Of a stretch of DNA of 64,000 bases, positions 1 through 9,201 are shown piece after piece; position 1 is the stretch's first letter, and each line of letters starts with the position of its first letter. Position numbers and translations under genes: made by a program. Origin of the DNA: Hyphomicrobiales bacterium (lineage in GTDB: Bacteria > Pseudomonadota > Alphaproteobacteria > Rhizobiales > Rhizobiaceae); NCBI GenBank assembly GCA_900467745.1, contig UBQW01000016.1, forward strand, positions 62,001-126,000. The letters run 5' to 3'. Under the pieces are notes generated by a model, which was given only the letters and a program-made list of their open reading frames with translations, had not been told where the DNA came from and made no database searches.

Positions 1-387
1 CGGGTGATCGCGCTGCTACGGCACGGCAATATGCTGGAGCGAACGACCTTTTCATCCTTCCTCATTCCTTCGATGGACACGCTCCTGCAGTCGACTGACC
101 GTCCGTCGCTTTGGTTGGTCAGCCCCCCGGTTCTCCGGCAGCTTGGTCAAGACGCCGTCATAGAGCTTGCGATGGCGCACGGGATCAAGGAAATCGGTGT
201 TCATATCGACACGGCCGACGCAGCGTTGCAATCGTGCGTCATTGCTGCAGGTCTGGACTTTGGTTGCTGGGCGGCGCATTCGGCTTGCCAAATCAAAAAG
301 GCGTTCTCGCTCGGCGTAAAGGTGTTCACGACCGACCGCCCCACGCTTGCCATGGACATCCGCGAAAAACTCGAGGTATCGGCATGA
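1..387 (+). CDS. Glycerophosphodiester phosphodiesterase (GDPD), C-terminal part
   Basis: The open frame enters from the left edge, so the N-terminus is missing. The visible 128 residues resemble the end of a GDPD TIM barrel: short strands of the type 'ALQSCVIAAGLDFGCW' and 'KAFSLGVKVFTTDRP' match the usual final barrel strand with its threonine-aspartate-arginine-proline ending (VFTDRP). The family hydrolyses glycerophosphodiesters to glycerol-3-phosphate and an alcohol; the catalytic His/Glu residues would lie upstream, outside the window. The stop overlaps the ATPase start (ATGA), so the two are translationally coupled. A GDPD beside a UgpC-type ATPase is a familiar pairing. Family assignment from the C-terminus alone is moderately secure. 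Confidence 0.6.
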   Translation, partial: RVIALLRHGNMLERTTFSSFLIPSMDTLLQSTDRPSLWLVSPPVLRQLGQDAVIELAMAHGIKEIGVHIDTADAALQSCVIAAGLDFGCWAAHSACQIKKAFSLGVKVFTTDRPTLAMDIREKLEVSA

Positions 388-1442
388 CGGGTATATCCAT
401 TCGCGACGTACGCAAATCATATCCGGCTGGCCCCACAGTGCTACATGGTGTCTCGCTCGACATTCAGCCCGGCGAATTCGTAGTCATTGTCGGTCCTTCC
501 GGTTGCGGGAAGTCAACCTTGCTAAGACTGATCGCTGGCTTGGACCGGTGTGACGACGGGGAGATCAAGATTCGCGGGAAGGTCGCCAACAATCTCGCGC
601 CTCAAGATCGCGACATCGCGATGATTTTCCAGAACTATGCGCTCTATCCGCATATGACCGTCCGCGAGAATATTGCATTCGGGCTCGAACTGCGCGGGAT
701 CAAGAAGGCCGAACGGAATGCGCGTGCTGAAGCGGTCGCCAGGACGCTGCAACTGGATCAGTTTCTGGAAAGAAAGCCAGGTGCACTATCGGGCGGCCAG
801 CGACAGCGGGTAGCCATGGGCCGTGCGATGGCGCGCGAAACGTCGATATTCCTCATGGACGAGCCGCTCTCCAATCTCGATAACGCCCTTCGAATCACCA
901 TGCGAGCAGAGCTCAAGGAGCTTCATCGCCAGCTTGGTGCGACGACAGTCTACGTCACGCACGATCAGACGGAAGCACTGTCCATGGCTGATCGGGTTGC
1001 GGTCATGAGAGACGGTCATTTACAGCAGTTCGACAGACCTGATGTCATTTATGACAAACCGGAGAACCGTTTCGTCGCCAGCTTTCTCGGCGTCCCGCCT
1101 ATCAATTTCATGCCCGCTTCGGCGCTTGGGCTGGCGAGGGAAGGAATGACACTCGGTCTGCGTCCGGAGATGCTTTCGTTGCACGCGGAAAGGCCCGATG
1201 GCGTTGCCCTGCCCGCCACTGTCACGATGACCGAGCTTACTGGATCGGACCTTATCGCTCACTGCGACACTGCGGTTGGAAGGGCGACTGTCATTGTGTC
1301 ACGCGCTGGCGGGCGTTTGCCAGGCGGCAACTGCTGGCTAGGCATTGACACCGAACGAGCGCTTGTCTTCGACGACAAGAGCGGAAAACGTGTCGATGTT
1401 GCAGGCAACATGATCCTGACGAAGGCTAAGGTTTCACATTGA
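384..1442 (+). CDS. CUT1-type ABC transporter ATP-binding protein (MalK/UgpC-like)
   Basis: A 352-aa ATPase that energises a sugar-type (CUT1) ABC importer on the inner membrane face. Visible motifs: Walker A GPSGCGKST near residue 37, Q-loop in 'MIFQNYALYPHMTV', signature LSGGQRQRVAMGRAM, Walker B IFLMDEP, H-loop VTHDQTEALSMADR, and a C-terminal TOBE-like region (about 240-350) typical of MalK/UgpC. The ATG overlaps the GDPD stop. The next gene starts on a TTG overlapping this stop, so GDPD, ATPase and RpiR form one operon. It is the only CUT1-type ATPase in the window, while two CUT1 permease pairs (5044-6851 and 49851-51589) lack one, so it may serve both. The substrate cannot be read from the sequence. 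Confidence 0.93.
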   Translation: MTGISIRDVRKSYPAGPTVLHGVSLDIQPGEFVVIVGPSGCGKSTLLRLIAGLDRCDDGEIKIRGKVANNLAPQDRDIAMIFQNYALYPHMTVRENIAFGLELRGIKKAERNARAEAVARTLQLDQFLERKPGALSGGQRQRVAMGRAMARETSIFLMDEPLSNLDNALRITMRAELKELHRQLGATTVYVTHDQTEALSMADRVAVMRDGHLQQFDRPDVIYDKPENRFVASFLGVPPINFMPASALGLAREGMTLGLRPEMLSLHAERPDGVALPATVTMTELTGSDLIAHCDTAVGRATVIVSRAGGRLPGGNCWLGIDTERALVFDDKSGKRVDVAGNMILTKAKVSH

Positions 1443-2329
1443 CCGACAACACCGAAACGACGGCGTTCGCCTTGAGCGACCTGATCAACAGGTATTCCAG
1501 CCAACTCACCGACGCCGATACCCGGCTTCTCGACGTGCTCGTGCGCGACCCTCTTCGCGCCGCGATGGAAAACGGAAAGGACGTGTCGACACGGGCAGGT
1601 GTACATCCTGCATCCGCCGTCCGTCTGGCTCGTCGTCTTGGGTTCAAGGGCTACCCCGAGTTCCGCAACTTCCTTCGAACGAGCCTGACTGATGGTGGGA
1701 ATGATTTCGAAAGTTCAGCCGCACGCATGGCGGCAAGACTGATGAAGGCGGAAAATGGTGGTGCCCTCTCCTCGTTGATCGACAGCGAGATCGCCGCGTT
1801 GAACAGCCTCAAAAGCAGTGCATCCGATGTAGACATACGTCGCTTTTCGGAAACGCTGAGGGATGCGAAGCGCATCTTTGTATTTGGACGCGGTCATGCG
1901 AGCTCGCTAAGCTCCCTAATTGCCTTGAGGCTGGCACGGTCTGGCTATGACGCGATTGATCTCGGATCGAGGATCCACCAGCTTGCAGAAGTCATGACGT
2001 TGCTTGGAGACGGTGACGTGCTGTGGCTTTTGGCATTTCGTAAAGTACCGAACCTCGTTGACAATGTGCACAAGGCTGCGGCTGCTCGCAGTGTAAAGGT
2101 TCTGGCACTAACGGATCTGCAGGCCGCAAGGATGGAGCCCTCTCCGCACTATCAGATTCTTGCCTCACGAGGGCAGCCCGGCGAATCCCAGTCTCTCGTT
2201 GTGCCGATGACCGTTGCCAACGCCGTCATCCTCGACCTTGCGGCGATAGATAATGGCAGGTCAATCCAGTCGCTGGCCGCGTTCAGGCAATTCCGCGCAA
2301 ACGGCGGCCTTCCGCCGAGCGCAGTCTGA
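1439..2329 (+). CDS. MurR/RpiR family transcriptional regulator
   Basis: A 296-aa regulator with an N-terminal HTH_6 domain (about 10-85; 'VSTRAGVHPASAVRLARRLGFKGYPEFRNFLR' region is the helix-turn-helix) and a C-terminal SIS sugar-phosphate-binding domain (about 125-265; 'RIFVFGRGHASSLSSLIALR'). RpiR proteins usually sense a phosphorylated sugar and control a nearby catabolic or uptake operon. The start is a TTG inside the ATPase stop (TTGA), preceded by an AAGGCTAAGG stretch. This makes it the last gene of the GDPD-ATPase operon. The likely targets are that operon and possibly the CUT1 cassette beginning at 3753. Confidence 0.9.
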   Translation: MTDNTETTAFALSDLINRYSSQLTDADTRLLDVLVRDPLRAAMENGKDVSTRAGVHPASAVRLARRLGFKGYPEFRNFLRTSLTDGGNDFESSAARMAARLMKAENGGALSSLIDSEIAALNSLKSSASDVDIRRFSETLRDAKRIFVFGRGHASSLSSLIALRLARSGYDAIDLGSRIHQLAEVMTLLGDGDVLWLLAFRKVPNLVDNVHKAAAARSVKVLALTDLQAARMEPSPHYQILASRGQPGESQSLVVPMTVANAVILDLAAIDNGRSIQSLAAFRQFRANGGLPPSAV

Positions 2330-2618
2330 TCAGGCAGTTCACCATCGCTATCTTTAGTTGGATCAACGCTGCGGGCCCCCCAAGGACGTCACAGATCCAG
2401 TAGAACGTTCGATCCCGAACAGTTTGGCAGCATTCCGGGCAAGGCCACGAGGGGCTGGTGGCTTGGTTGAAAGCGAGATTGGCGCTTTTGCAACGCAATG
2501 TGGCCTTCTGACCGGAATTCTTCGCCAGAGCATCGGTCTACCCCGCGCGCAGGCGCTAAAGGCAAGGCGGATGCGTCGTGGCGCGTTGTCGACACGCAGG
2601 CGCGAAAGGGTCGCTTGA

Positions 2619-3524
2619 CTAACCCTTTGCCACTTCCAAAACAGGAAGTTCAAGCAGGGTCACCTCAGACCGCACTAGTCTCAGAAAGTCCCTGATGGCA
2701 GATTTTTCGATCGCAGGCGGAGCGTAGATCGCGCCAGAAGCTTGAACGCCGCCGTAGTCACCTACGTCGACGTGCACAATACCCAGCGTCCTGAAGAGTT
2801 CGCGGAACCCGCTTGATGCCGCCATCAGATAAGGGGAACCACGCAATACCAGCAGAGCCTGTGGCATCGAATCCGCCCTCACCGCAAAATCTCTGACGAA
2901 GGTCTTCAACACGTTCGGACCATCCTCGTCGCCGTAGCCCGGGCTGATCCATCGCTGTTCAAGAAGTGCTTCAACATCGATGGTGGTCGAGTTCGCGAGT
3001 TTATGATGCTGATCGCAGTAAACGAAGGTCCCTTGACGGACAAAGGTTTCAAACTCGACCTGCATTACAGCCTGATACTTGTAACTCAAAGTGCCGAAAA
3101 CCAAGTCGTATACGCCGCGGCGCAGGCCCTCGAAGCGGCTTCCATCATCGGCTATCTTCACCTCAACGAGAACGTCCGGGTGGGTCCTACCGAACTCTCG
3201 AATGACGCGAGGAAGGATGACGAGCCCCCAGAGATCTCCTGTGGCAATCCGAATGACGGCCTTGGTCCGTCCTTGCAGGTGCTCAATCTCGTCGCGAGCT
3301 TCGTCCAGAGCCGGCAGTATCTGAACCGCACGGCTATAAAGTGCCGAGCCGTAGGCGCTCAGTTCCACCCCGGCCCCCGTGCGCATGAAAAGTGGCACCC
3401 CATAGGTCGCTTCAAGCTGGCGGATCGCGCGCGACAACGCTGGCTGCGAGATGTTCAGTCGTTTTGCTGCGCTCGATATTGATCGCTGGTTTGCAACTTC
3501 CACAAACTGCCGAAGCTCCTTCAC
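2619..3524 (-). CDS. LysR family transcriptional regulator
   Basis: A 301-aa LysR protein: winged HTH in the first 60 residues (SAAKRLNISQPALSRAIRQLE), then a periplasmic-binding-like effector domain. I chose the GTG at 3524 because it has a clean GGGGAG six bases upstream (3531-3536 on the plus strand) and gives the standard LysR N-terminus (KELRQFVEVANQ). The frame stays open to 3587 with weaker ATG options at 3551 and 3587. It is divergent from the binding-protein gene at 3753, the classic LysR arrangement, so it should regulate the SBP-permease-permease-sulfatase operon. The same architecture recurs at 53152. Confidence 0.92.
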   Translation of the reverse strand: MKELRQFVEVANQRSISSAAKRLNISQPALSRAIRQLEATYGVPLFMRTGAGVELSAYGSALYSRAVQILPALDEARDEIEHLQGRTKAVIRIATGDLWGLVILPRVIREFGRTHPDVLVEVKIADDGSRFEGLRRGVYDLVFGTLSYKYQAVMQVEFETFVRQGTFVYCDQHHKLANSTTIDVEALLEQRWISPGYGDEDGPNVLKTFVRDFAVRADSMPQALLVLRGSPYLMAASSGFRELFRTLGIVHVDVGDYGGVQASGAIYAPPAIEKSAIRDFLRLVRSEVTLLELPVLEVAKG

Positions 3525-3752
3525 ATCATTCTCCCCATGCAATTTATGCATAACGTATAGCATGTTTGCATTTGACGAGAAGCCCAAGCGCTATATTCTG
3601 CACTTAATAAGTAGACTATTCGCAGTTGCAGCAATTCCTTTAAGTGCATGCAATTGCTGGAAAAAAATATGCTGCGTGACCGCCGCCCTTACGCGAGCGT
3701 GGTTTAGCGGCCGATGGCAAGAGTATCTAATCGGGGTATTGGGAGGAAGCAT
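3525..3752. promoter_or_regulatory. Divergent promoter region, LysR / sulfatase-ABC operon
   Basis: An AT-rich spacer between divergent genes. It contains a symmetric element at 3546-3563: ATGC, three bases, ACGT, three bases, GCAT. This resembles a dyad that a LysR dimer could bind, just upstream of its own start. The binding-protein gene has a strong GGGAGGAAG ribosome site at 3741-3749. The operator role is inferred from position and symmetry only. Confidence 0.45.
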
Positions 3753-5039
3753 ATGCTCAAAAACCGCATAGCCATGGTTTTCTGTTCCACCGCGCTGAGC
3801 GTAATCATTTCGGCGGGGCCTTCGACCGCGCAGGAAAAGATAGAACTAACATTTCGTCAGTTCGATCCGCCAACCGAGATCCAGGGCCTCGTTGCCGCGG
3901 TCGACGCTTGGAACGCTGGTCACCCGCAAATTCAGGTCAAGCTGCAGACGATGTCGGGTGGCGACACGCTTGCTCAGCTGGCACGCGAAGTGCCAGCAGG
4001 CGCTGGACCGGACGTGCAGCAGTTGGCTTTCGTGTGGACGCGCGATCTCGCAAAATCCAAGCTCCTGCTCGAACTCGATCCGTTGATCGCCGAAAAGAGC
4101 CCTGGCGCAGGGATGAAGGACTTTCTGGCCCTCGATCTTGCCACGATGGATGGCAAGGTGTTCGGCGTTCCCTGGACGGCCGATACCTTCTCGATGGCGT
4201 ATCGTCCAGACCTGCTGAAGGCGGCTGGAGTGACGGATTTCCCTGACAGTTGGGACGCTCTTGCCGAGACCTCGAAGAAGCTGTCGGCAGTCGGCGGCGG
4301 GAACGCTGACCATTATGGGTTCTGTTTCCCCGCAGGGAGTTCTCCCGACAGTGGAATGTGGATCCTGGCAAATTATTACCTATGGAGCAATGGAGCGACC
4401 TTCGTCGACCAGGACGATGCTGGCAAATGGAAGGTTTCGGTCACGCCTGAAGAGCTTGCGAAAGCGATCAATTACTTCAACGGGTTTTTCGTCGAGGGCA
4501 CATCACCGGAGAACCTTATAACCGTCAATGCCTGGGGCGATCCCGAATTGGTAGGTGGACTGGGGCGAGGCGATTGTGCCATCACTTTCTTTCCACCGCA
4601 GACCGTCAGGGCAGCAGAAAAGCAGTCCGAACAGCCATTGCTGACCGCACCGATCCCAAAAGGTTCTGCCAAGCGGATTTCTCATCTCGGCGGCCGCGCG
4701 CTCGGCATCAATCCGAACAGCAAGCATCCAGAGGAGGCCTGGGAGTTCATCCAGTACCTGACCGGTCCGGAGACGTTCAAGACCTATAATCAATATCCCG
4801 CACAGAAGTCGCTCATATCCAAATTGGCGTTCCCGCCATCCGAACAGGGTTATGTCCAGATGTTGCCGGTAGCACAGACGTTCGAACGCTACATTTCTTC
4901 GCCGATCCCCGTCTCCAGCATGACCGCGCTGGTGAACCGCGAGTTCGGAGCTGTATTCTCCGGTCAACGTGATCCCGAAGAAGCAGCCGCTGCGATCATC
5001 CAGCAGCTGAACGAACTGCTTGCTCGCGGCAAAGGCTAG
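3753..5039 (+). CDS. CUT1 ABC transporter periplasmic substrate-binding protein
   Basis: A 428-aa extracellular solute-binding protein (family 1, sugar type) with a Sec signal peptide ending near AQE (residues 26-28). Typical features are 'IELTFRQFDPPTEIQGLV', a 'PDVQQLAFVWTRDLAKS' segment and a C-terminal 'HPEEAWEFIQYLTGPETFKTYNQYP'. The start at 3753 is set by GGGAGGAAG four bases upstream; the frame extends upstream without better signals. It heads an operon with two permeases and a sulfatase (to 8385). Because the sulfatase has no signal peptide, this system probably imports an intact sulfate ester, or a related phospho/phosphono ester, for intracellular cleavage. Met and Cys content is ordinary. 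Confidence 0.93.
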   Translation: MLKNRIAMVFCSTALSVIISAGPSTAQEKIELTFRQFDPPTEIQGLVAAVDAWNAGHPQIQVKLQTMSGGDTLAQLAREVPAGAGPDVQQLAFVWTRDLAKSKLLLELDPLIAEKSPGAGMKDFLALDLATMDGKVFGVPWTADTFSMAYRPDLLKAAGVTDFPDSWDALAETSKKLSAVGGGNADHYGFCFPAGSSPDSGMWILANYYLWSNGATFVDQDDAGKWKVSVTPEELAKAINYFNGFFVEGTSPENLITVNAWGDPELVGGLGRGDCAITFFPPQTVRAAEKQSEQPLLTAPIPKGSAKRISHLGGRALGINPNSKHPEEAWEFIQYLTGPETFKTYNQYPAQKSLISKLAFPPSEQGYVQMLPVAQTFERYISSPIPVSSMTALVNREFGAVFSGQRDPEEAAAAIIQQLNELLARGKG

Positions 5040-5043
5040 TTCC

Positions 5044-5997
5044 ATGGCTGTCCTGATGTCCGATCGAAGGCGACCATCGGCCAGGGTGACAATGGGTCTT
5101 CTGCCTCCCGCACTCGAGCCCTACGCCTTGGTGTTGCCCGCGATGCTGGTTCTCGCATTTTTCTTTGCGGGACCCGCACTCTACAACATCGCGCTCAGTT
5201 TCCAGAACGTAAGCCTCTTTGACCTGGGGCAGTCCAACCAGTGGGTCGGATTTGCCAACTTCGCGGCTGTTTTGACGGGCGGCGGACTGGCCGCGGCCTT
5301 CTTCAACACGGCCGTCATGCAAACGCTTGTCACGGTCGTCCTTCGTCTGGTGTTCGGGCTAGGGCTAGCCATTCTCTTGAATGCCGAGGTTTTCAAAAGG
5401 TGGCGGCTTGGCTGGCTTGTTCGCTCTTTAGTGTTGGTTCCCTTCGTTACCCCACCCGTTGTCGCAGTGGCAGCGTGGAAGTGGCTACTGGATCCGCGCT
5501 ATGGCGCGGTAAACCAGTTGCTTCTGTCTCTGGGGCTCATCGAGCGCGGCATCCCTTTCCTGTCGAGAACGTCGACAGTATGGGGCGCCATCGAGGCCAT
5601 GCTAATCTGGAGGGAGCTTCCCTTCGTGATCATCACCTTCCTTGCGGCCATGCAATCGATACCCAAGGAGCTGAAGGAGTCCGCTCGTATCGACGGCGCG
5701 TCGGAGTTTCAAATCCACATGCGGATAGTCCTGCCGATGCTGAAGCCCGTCATTGCGGTGGTCGCACTCCTAACAACGATCTGGACGTTCAACAATTTCG
5801 TCTATGTGTGGCTGGCAACGCGCGGCGGTCCTGGCGACTACACGCAGGTCTTGGCGACCAAAATGTACACTGTGTCGTTCGTGGACTACCGCGTCGGGGA
5901 AGGTGCTGCGATCGGTGTCCTGATAAGCGTCATCATGTTCGCCTTTGCACTCGGCTACCTTGCTCTGCTCTCGCGCAAAGGCAAGGGGGCGACATGA
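5044..5997 (+). CDS. CUT1 ABC transporter permease (MalF/UgpA type)
   Basis: A 317-aa inner-membrane permease with about six hydrophobic segments. The cytoplasmic EAA loop is ESARIDGASEFQIHMRIVLP (about residues 215-235), the site that docks the ATPase. It starts just downstream of the binding-protein stop. The ATG at 5044 is chosen because an earlier in-frame codon would overlap the binding-protein gene. Its stop overlaps the next permease start (ATGA). It pairs with 5994-6851. Confidence 0.93.
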   Translation: MAVLMSDRRRPSARVTMGLLPPALEPYALVLPAMLVLAFFFAGPALYNIALSFQNVSLFDLGQSNQWVGFANFAAVLTGGGLAAAFFNTAVMQTLVTVVLRLVFGLGLAILLNAEVFKRWRLGWLVRSLVLVPFVTPPVVAVAAWKWLLDPRYGAVNQLLLSLGLIERGIPFLSRTSTVWGAIEAMLIWRELPFVIITFLAAMQSIPKELKESARIDGASEFQIHMRIVLPMLKPVIAVVALLTTIWTFNNFVYVWLATRGGPGDYTQVLATKMYTVSFVDYRVGEGAAIGVLISVIMFAFALGYLALLSRKGKGAT

Positions 5998-6851
5998 TGC
6001 ACGCCCGAAGCAATCATCGCGTTCATGCGCGTTTGGCCAAAGATCTGGTTACAGTCATTTTTGGAATAGGTTTGCTGCTTGTTCTTGCCTTCCCATTCAT
6101 CTGGGTGGTGCTGATTTCCTTTCGCCCGGACCGGGAAATATTCACGCGGACATTCCGCCTGTTCACCACTGTGACGCTCGACAACTACTACGCTTTGCTC
6201 GAAAATTCCCCGTTCACCGCGTATCTGAAAAACAGCATTCTCATATGTTCGATTTCGACGGTTGCAGCACTCACCATCTCTCTGATCGCAGCCTACGGAT
6301 TTTCGCGCAACCGCAACTTCAAGGGTCGCGGCGTACTTCTCCTTCTGGTCGTTTGCACGCAGCTCTTTCCCTACGTAATCCTGATCACACCCCTGTATTC
6401 GATGTTTCTCAAGTTCGGGCTTATCGACAATCCGATCAGTTTGGTACTTTCCTACACTGCTATGAACCTGCCCTTCGCAATCTATCTGCTGCTGGGCTAT
6501 CTGGATACAATCCCGCAAGACCTGGACGAGGCTGCCAAGCTCGATGGCGCGTCAACGATGCAGATCATCTTCAAGGTGATCCTCCCGATCGCCTGGCCGG
6601 GCGTTGTGACGGTCGCTGTCAACGCGTTTGTCTCCGGCTGGGATGAGTTCCTTTTCGCCCTCACCCTGATGACATCGGACGAAAAGAAGACCGTACCCGT
6701 CGGGCTCGCAGGCTTTTTTGGCGAGTACACCACACAATGGAATCTGGTGATGACTGCTTCAGTCATCTCCACCTTGCCCACGCTCATCCTTTTCATGTTC
6801 CTGCAGCGAAAACTCGTCTCCGACCTCGCGGCTGGAGCTGTCAAGCTCTAG
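5994..6851 (+). CDS. CUT1 ABC transporter permease (MalG/UgpE type)
   Basis: A 285-aa second permease with about six membrane spans and the EAA loop EAAKLDGASTMQIIFKVILP. The ATG sits in the ATGA overlap with the preceding permease stop, showing translational coupling. It is followed 37 bases later by the sulfatase. No ATPase follows; the nearest candidate is the MalK/UgpC-like protein at 384-1442. Confidence 0.93.
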   Translation: MMHARSNHRVHARLAKDLVTVIFGIGLLLVLAFPFIWVVLISFRPDREIFTRTFRLFTTVTLDNYYALLENSPFTAYLKNSILICSISTVAALTISLIAAYGFSRNRNFKGRGVLLLLVVCTQLFPYVILITPLYSMFLKFGLIDNPISLVLSYTAMNLPFAIYLLLGYLDTIPQDLDEAAKLDGASTMQIIFKVILPIAWPGVVTVAVNAFVSGWDEFLFALTLMTSDEKKTVPVGLAGFFGEYTTQWNLVMTASVISTLPTLILFMFLQRKLVSDLAAGAVKL

Positions 6852-6888
6852 CGGCCAATTCGCCACTCAATGTCTTTGAAGGTATGCC

Positions 6889-8385
6889 ATGAACATCATC
6901 CTTGTGCTGATCGACAGCGTCAACCGCGGTGCCCTTTCGGCATATGGGGGTGGCGAGTTCGCAACACCCAACATTGACGCATTCGCAAAGAGAGCACTGC
7001 GGTTCGATAATCACTTTGTTGGAAGTCTTCCCTGTATGCCGGCGCGGCGCGAGATTTTCGCTGGATTTAGCGGCATGCAGTGGCGGCCTTGGGGGCCCCT
7101 CGAACCCTTCGACCTTCGCTTGCCCAGATTGCTCGAGGCGGCGGGGTACACGACAGCGATCGTAACCGATCACTATCATTACTGGGAAGAGTCAGCCAAC
7201 GGCTATATTCAGAGCTTCCAGGGTGCCGAATTCGTACGTGGTCATGAGCTGGACTTCTGGGAGCCCTTGGTGCCAGAGGAAGAATTGCCAGCCTGGGTCA
7301 GGAATGTCGAAAAATGGCGGCCTGGTTACGGACACAGATATTATTCGAACGTGCGCGGGTTTAAGGACGAGACCGACTTCTTCCCTGCCAAGGTGATGAC
7401 TGCAGCCGCAGACTGGTTGAAGAAACCCAGGACCCCAAGGCCCTTTTTCCTTCAGGTGGAGTCGTTTGACGTCCACGAACCATTCGACGTTCCTGAGCCA
7501 TACGCGTCCCTTTATGGCGACGCATCCGGTCGAGACCGCTTCACATTGTGGCCGCCATATCAGGATGCCGCTCGCCAAGCGGAATTCTTCGCACAGGCGT
7601 CACCCGAGGAACTCGCGTTTGTTCGCTCACAATACGGCGCAAAACTCACGATGACCGATCATTGGTTCGGCAAGCTTCTGGAAACCATGGACGACCTCGA
7701 TCTCTGGAAGGATACGGCGGTCATCGTCACCACGGATCACGGCCACGACCTCGGTGAGCGCGGCGGCTACGGCAAGCAGTTTCCCCATTTTGACAGCCAC
7801 GCAAACATTCCCCTGTTGGTGTGGCACCCTGAATTCCCAGGAAACGGCGCAAGCGTGAAGTCGTTGACATCGACTGTCGATATCTTCGCCTCTGTCCTCG
7901 AAATGGCCAGTGTGGTGCGCCCGGCGCAATCGCATTCGCAGTCATTTGTTCCTCTCTTCGCCGGCGATGTTTCGAGCGCGCGCGAGACCGTCATCTACGG
8001 GACATTTGGCCAAGGTCTGTGCTGTACGGATGGCGAATGGACACTCATCCAGCCGCCTGACCGTACAAAGCCGCTGCATGCCTATTCGACTATGATACCG
8101 ACGACGATCGAACCTCAAGATCGTGCGGTCGGCCACGGCAATTTCATTCCGGGGGTTTCGATGCCTCAGTGGAAAATCCCGATCTCACCTGACGGACCTG
8201 GAGATCGAAGGGCACTGGATGGCGAGCCATTGCTCTATAATCGTCGCCTCGACCCTCATCAGGTGACCAATCTGTGGACCGCGGAAGAAGGTCAGCGAGC
8301 GCGCATGCAATCCCTTATGGCTGAGCAATTGGCAGCGTATGGCGCACCGGCAGAGCTTTTCCAAAGGCTGGGCTTAGGCGACTAG
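6889..8385 (+). CDS. Sulfatase of the formylglycine type (CMPAR motif), cytoplasmic
   Basis: A 498-aa alkaline-phosphatase-superfamily hydrolase. The active-site motif is CMPARR with Cys49, which must be converted to formylglycine; metal ligands are suggested by D9 in 'LVLIDS' and by 'VTTDHGHDLGERG' near residue 285. There is no signal peptide, so it should act in the cytoplasm on a sulfate ester delivered by the upstream transporter. It is clearly paralogous to the sulfatase at 48311 (both carry GSLPCMPARR, WGPLEPFD and TDHYHYWE), which belongs to a matching cassette. Phosphonate monoester hydrolases share this fold, so a phospho- or phosphonoester substrate is possible. No formylglycine-generating enzyme is encoded in the window. 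Confidence 0.9.
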   Translation: MNIILVLIDSVNRGALSAYGGGEFATPNIDAFAKRALRFDNHFVGSLPCMPARREIFAGFSGMQWRPWGPLEPFDLRLPRLLEAAGYTTAIVTDHYHYWEESANGYIQSFQGAEFVRGHELDFWEPLVPEEELPAWVRNVEKWRPGYGHRYYSNVRGFKDETDFFPAKVMTAAADWLKKPRTPRPFFLQVESFDVHEPFDVPEPYASLYGDASGRDRFTLWPPYQDAARQAEFFAQASPEELAFVRSQYGAKLTMTDHWFGKLLETMDDLDLWKDTAVIVTTDHGHDLGERGGYGKQFPHFDSHANIPLLVWHPEFPGNGASVKSLTSTVDIFASVLEMASVVRPAQSHSQSFVPLFAGDVSSARETVIYGTFGQGLCCTDGEWTLIQPPDRTKPLHAYSTMIPTTIEPQDRAVGHGNFIPGVSMPQWKIPISPDGPGDRRALDGEPLLYNRRLDPHQVTNLWTAEEGQRARMQSLMAEQLAAYGAPAELFQRLGLGD

Positions 8386-8491
8386 GAAACTCCGTTCGTT
8401 GGGCCTGGCGCACAATGCATCCAAGTTGGATGAGATCTTTGTCGACTTGCCTTGCGTCTTCGTGTCGGTGACGTCAGGAGAAAGCGACAAA

Positions 8492-9016
8492 TCAAGGCGT
8501 GACGTCGGGCGGATTTTTACTGATTTCCGGTTCCGGGATTGCATCTTTTGTTTCTGTCTTGAAGCTTGTCATGAACCGTAGCGTGAAGAAGGTCATCGCG
8601 GAAAGTACAATTGCTATGTCGTAAGCGCCAAGACCGACGGCAGCGCCGATAGCTCCAGTTGCCCAAAGACTTGCAGCAGTTGCTGTTCCACGAATGCTTG
8701 CTCTGCCGACGAGAATTGCGCCACCGCCGATGAAGCCGACGCCGTTGATCAAACCTTCAACGATCCGCGCTGTGGCTTCGGGGTTGCCGTTTGTAACAGT
8801 TTCGGCAGCCTGAATGAAGCCACAGGCCGCAATCGCGACAAGCGGAAACGTTCGAAGGCCGGCGCTTCGTTCGTTTCGTTCTCTATCCCAAGCGATTGGC
8901 AGCGCCAGAATATAGGCGACCAGGAGCACAAGCAGATGAGCAACCAGGTCAAATCGTGAAAGGAAGGGGTCAAGCAGTGAGTTCAACAGCGATCTCCGAT
9001 AAGTCATCGTAGACAT
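8492..9016 (-). CDS. MgtC/SapB family membrane protein
   Basis: A 174-aa integral membrane protein with four to five hydrophobic segments. The MgtC/SapB signature is visible as 'WDRERNERSAGLRTFPLVAIAACGF' followed by 'GVGFIGGGAILVGRASIRGTATAASLWATGAIGAAVG'. The family is linked to magnesium homeostasis and virulence through MgtC; many members are of unknown function. The frame remains open upstream to 9253, but that part lacks membrane character, so I place the start at the ATG at 9016 (a second ATG is at 9007). It lies alone between the sulfatase operon and the GGDEF-EAL gene. Confidence 0.85.
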   Translation of the reverse strand: MSTMTYRRSLLNSLLDPFLSRFDLVAHLLVLLVAYILALPIAWDRERNERSAGLRTFPLVAIAACGFIQAAETVTNGNPEATARIVEGLINGVGFIGGGAILVGRASIRGTATAASLWATGAIGAAVGLGAYDIAIVLSAMTFFTLRFMTSFKTETKDAIPEPEISKNPPDVTP

Positions 9017-9201
9017 GGCGGAGATCTTCGTGTCGGCAAGGGCGGCACCTGGTTTAGCGCCGCGATCGGACGAAAAACCCCCTGCGGCTTCGATCCTTTG
9101 TGGGACAAAGCTCGGGAAGCGGGCAAACAAGCGTCGCGCCGGTGGGGCAGGGCTGTGTAGAGCCGATTTTCTGCAGATGCCGATCCGTTTGAGATCCAGT
9201 G

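Noticed and set aside
2390..2460. Minus-strand frame containing 'LARNAAKLFGIE', like the C-terminus of an amidohydrolase
   Set aside because: Only about a dozen residues match a common C-terminal pattern; the rest of the frame looks random. It may be a gene remnant but cannot be supported.
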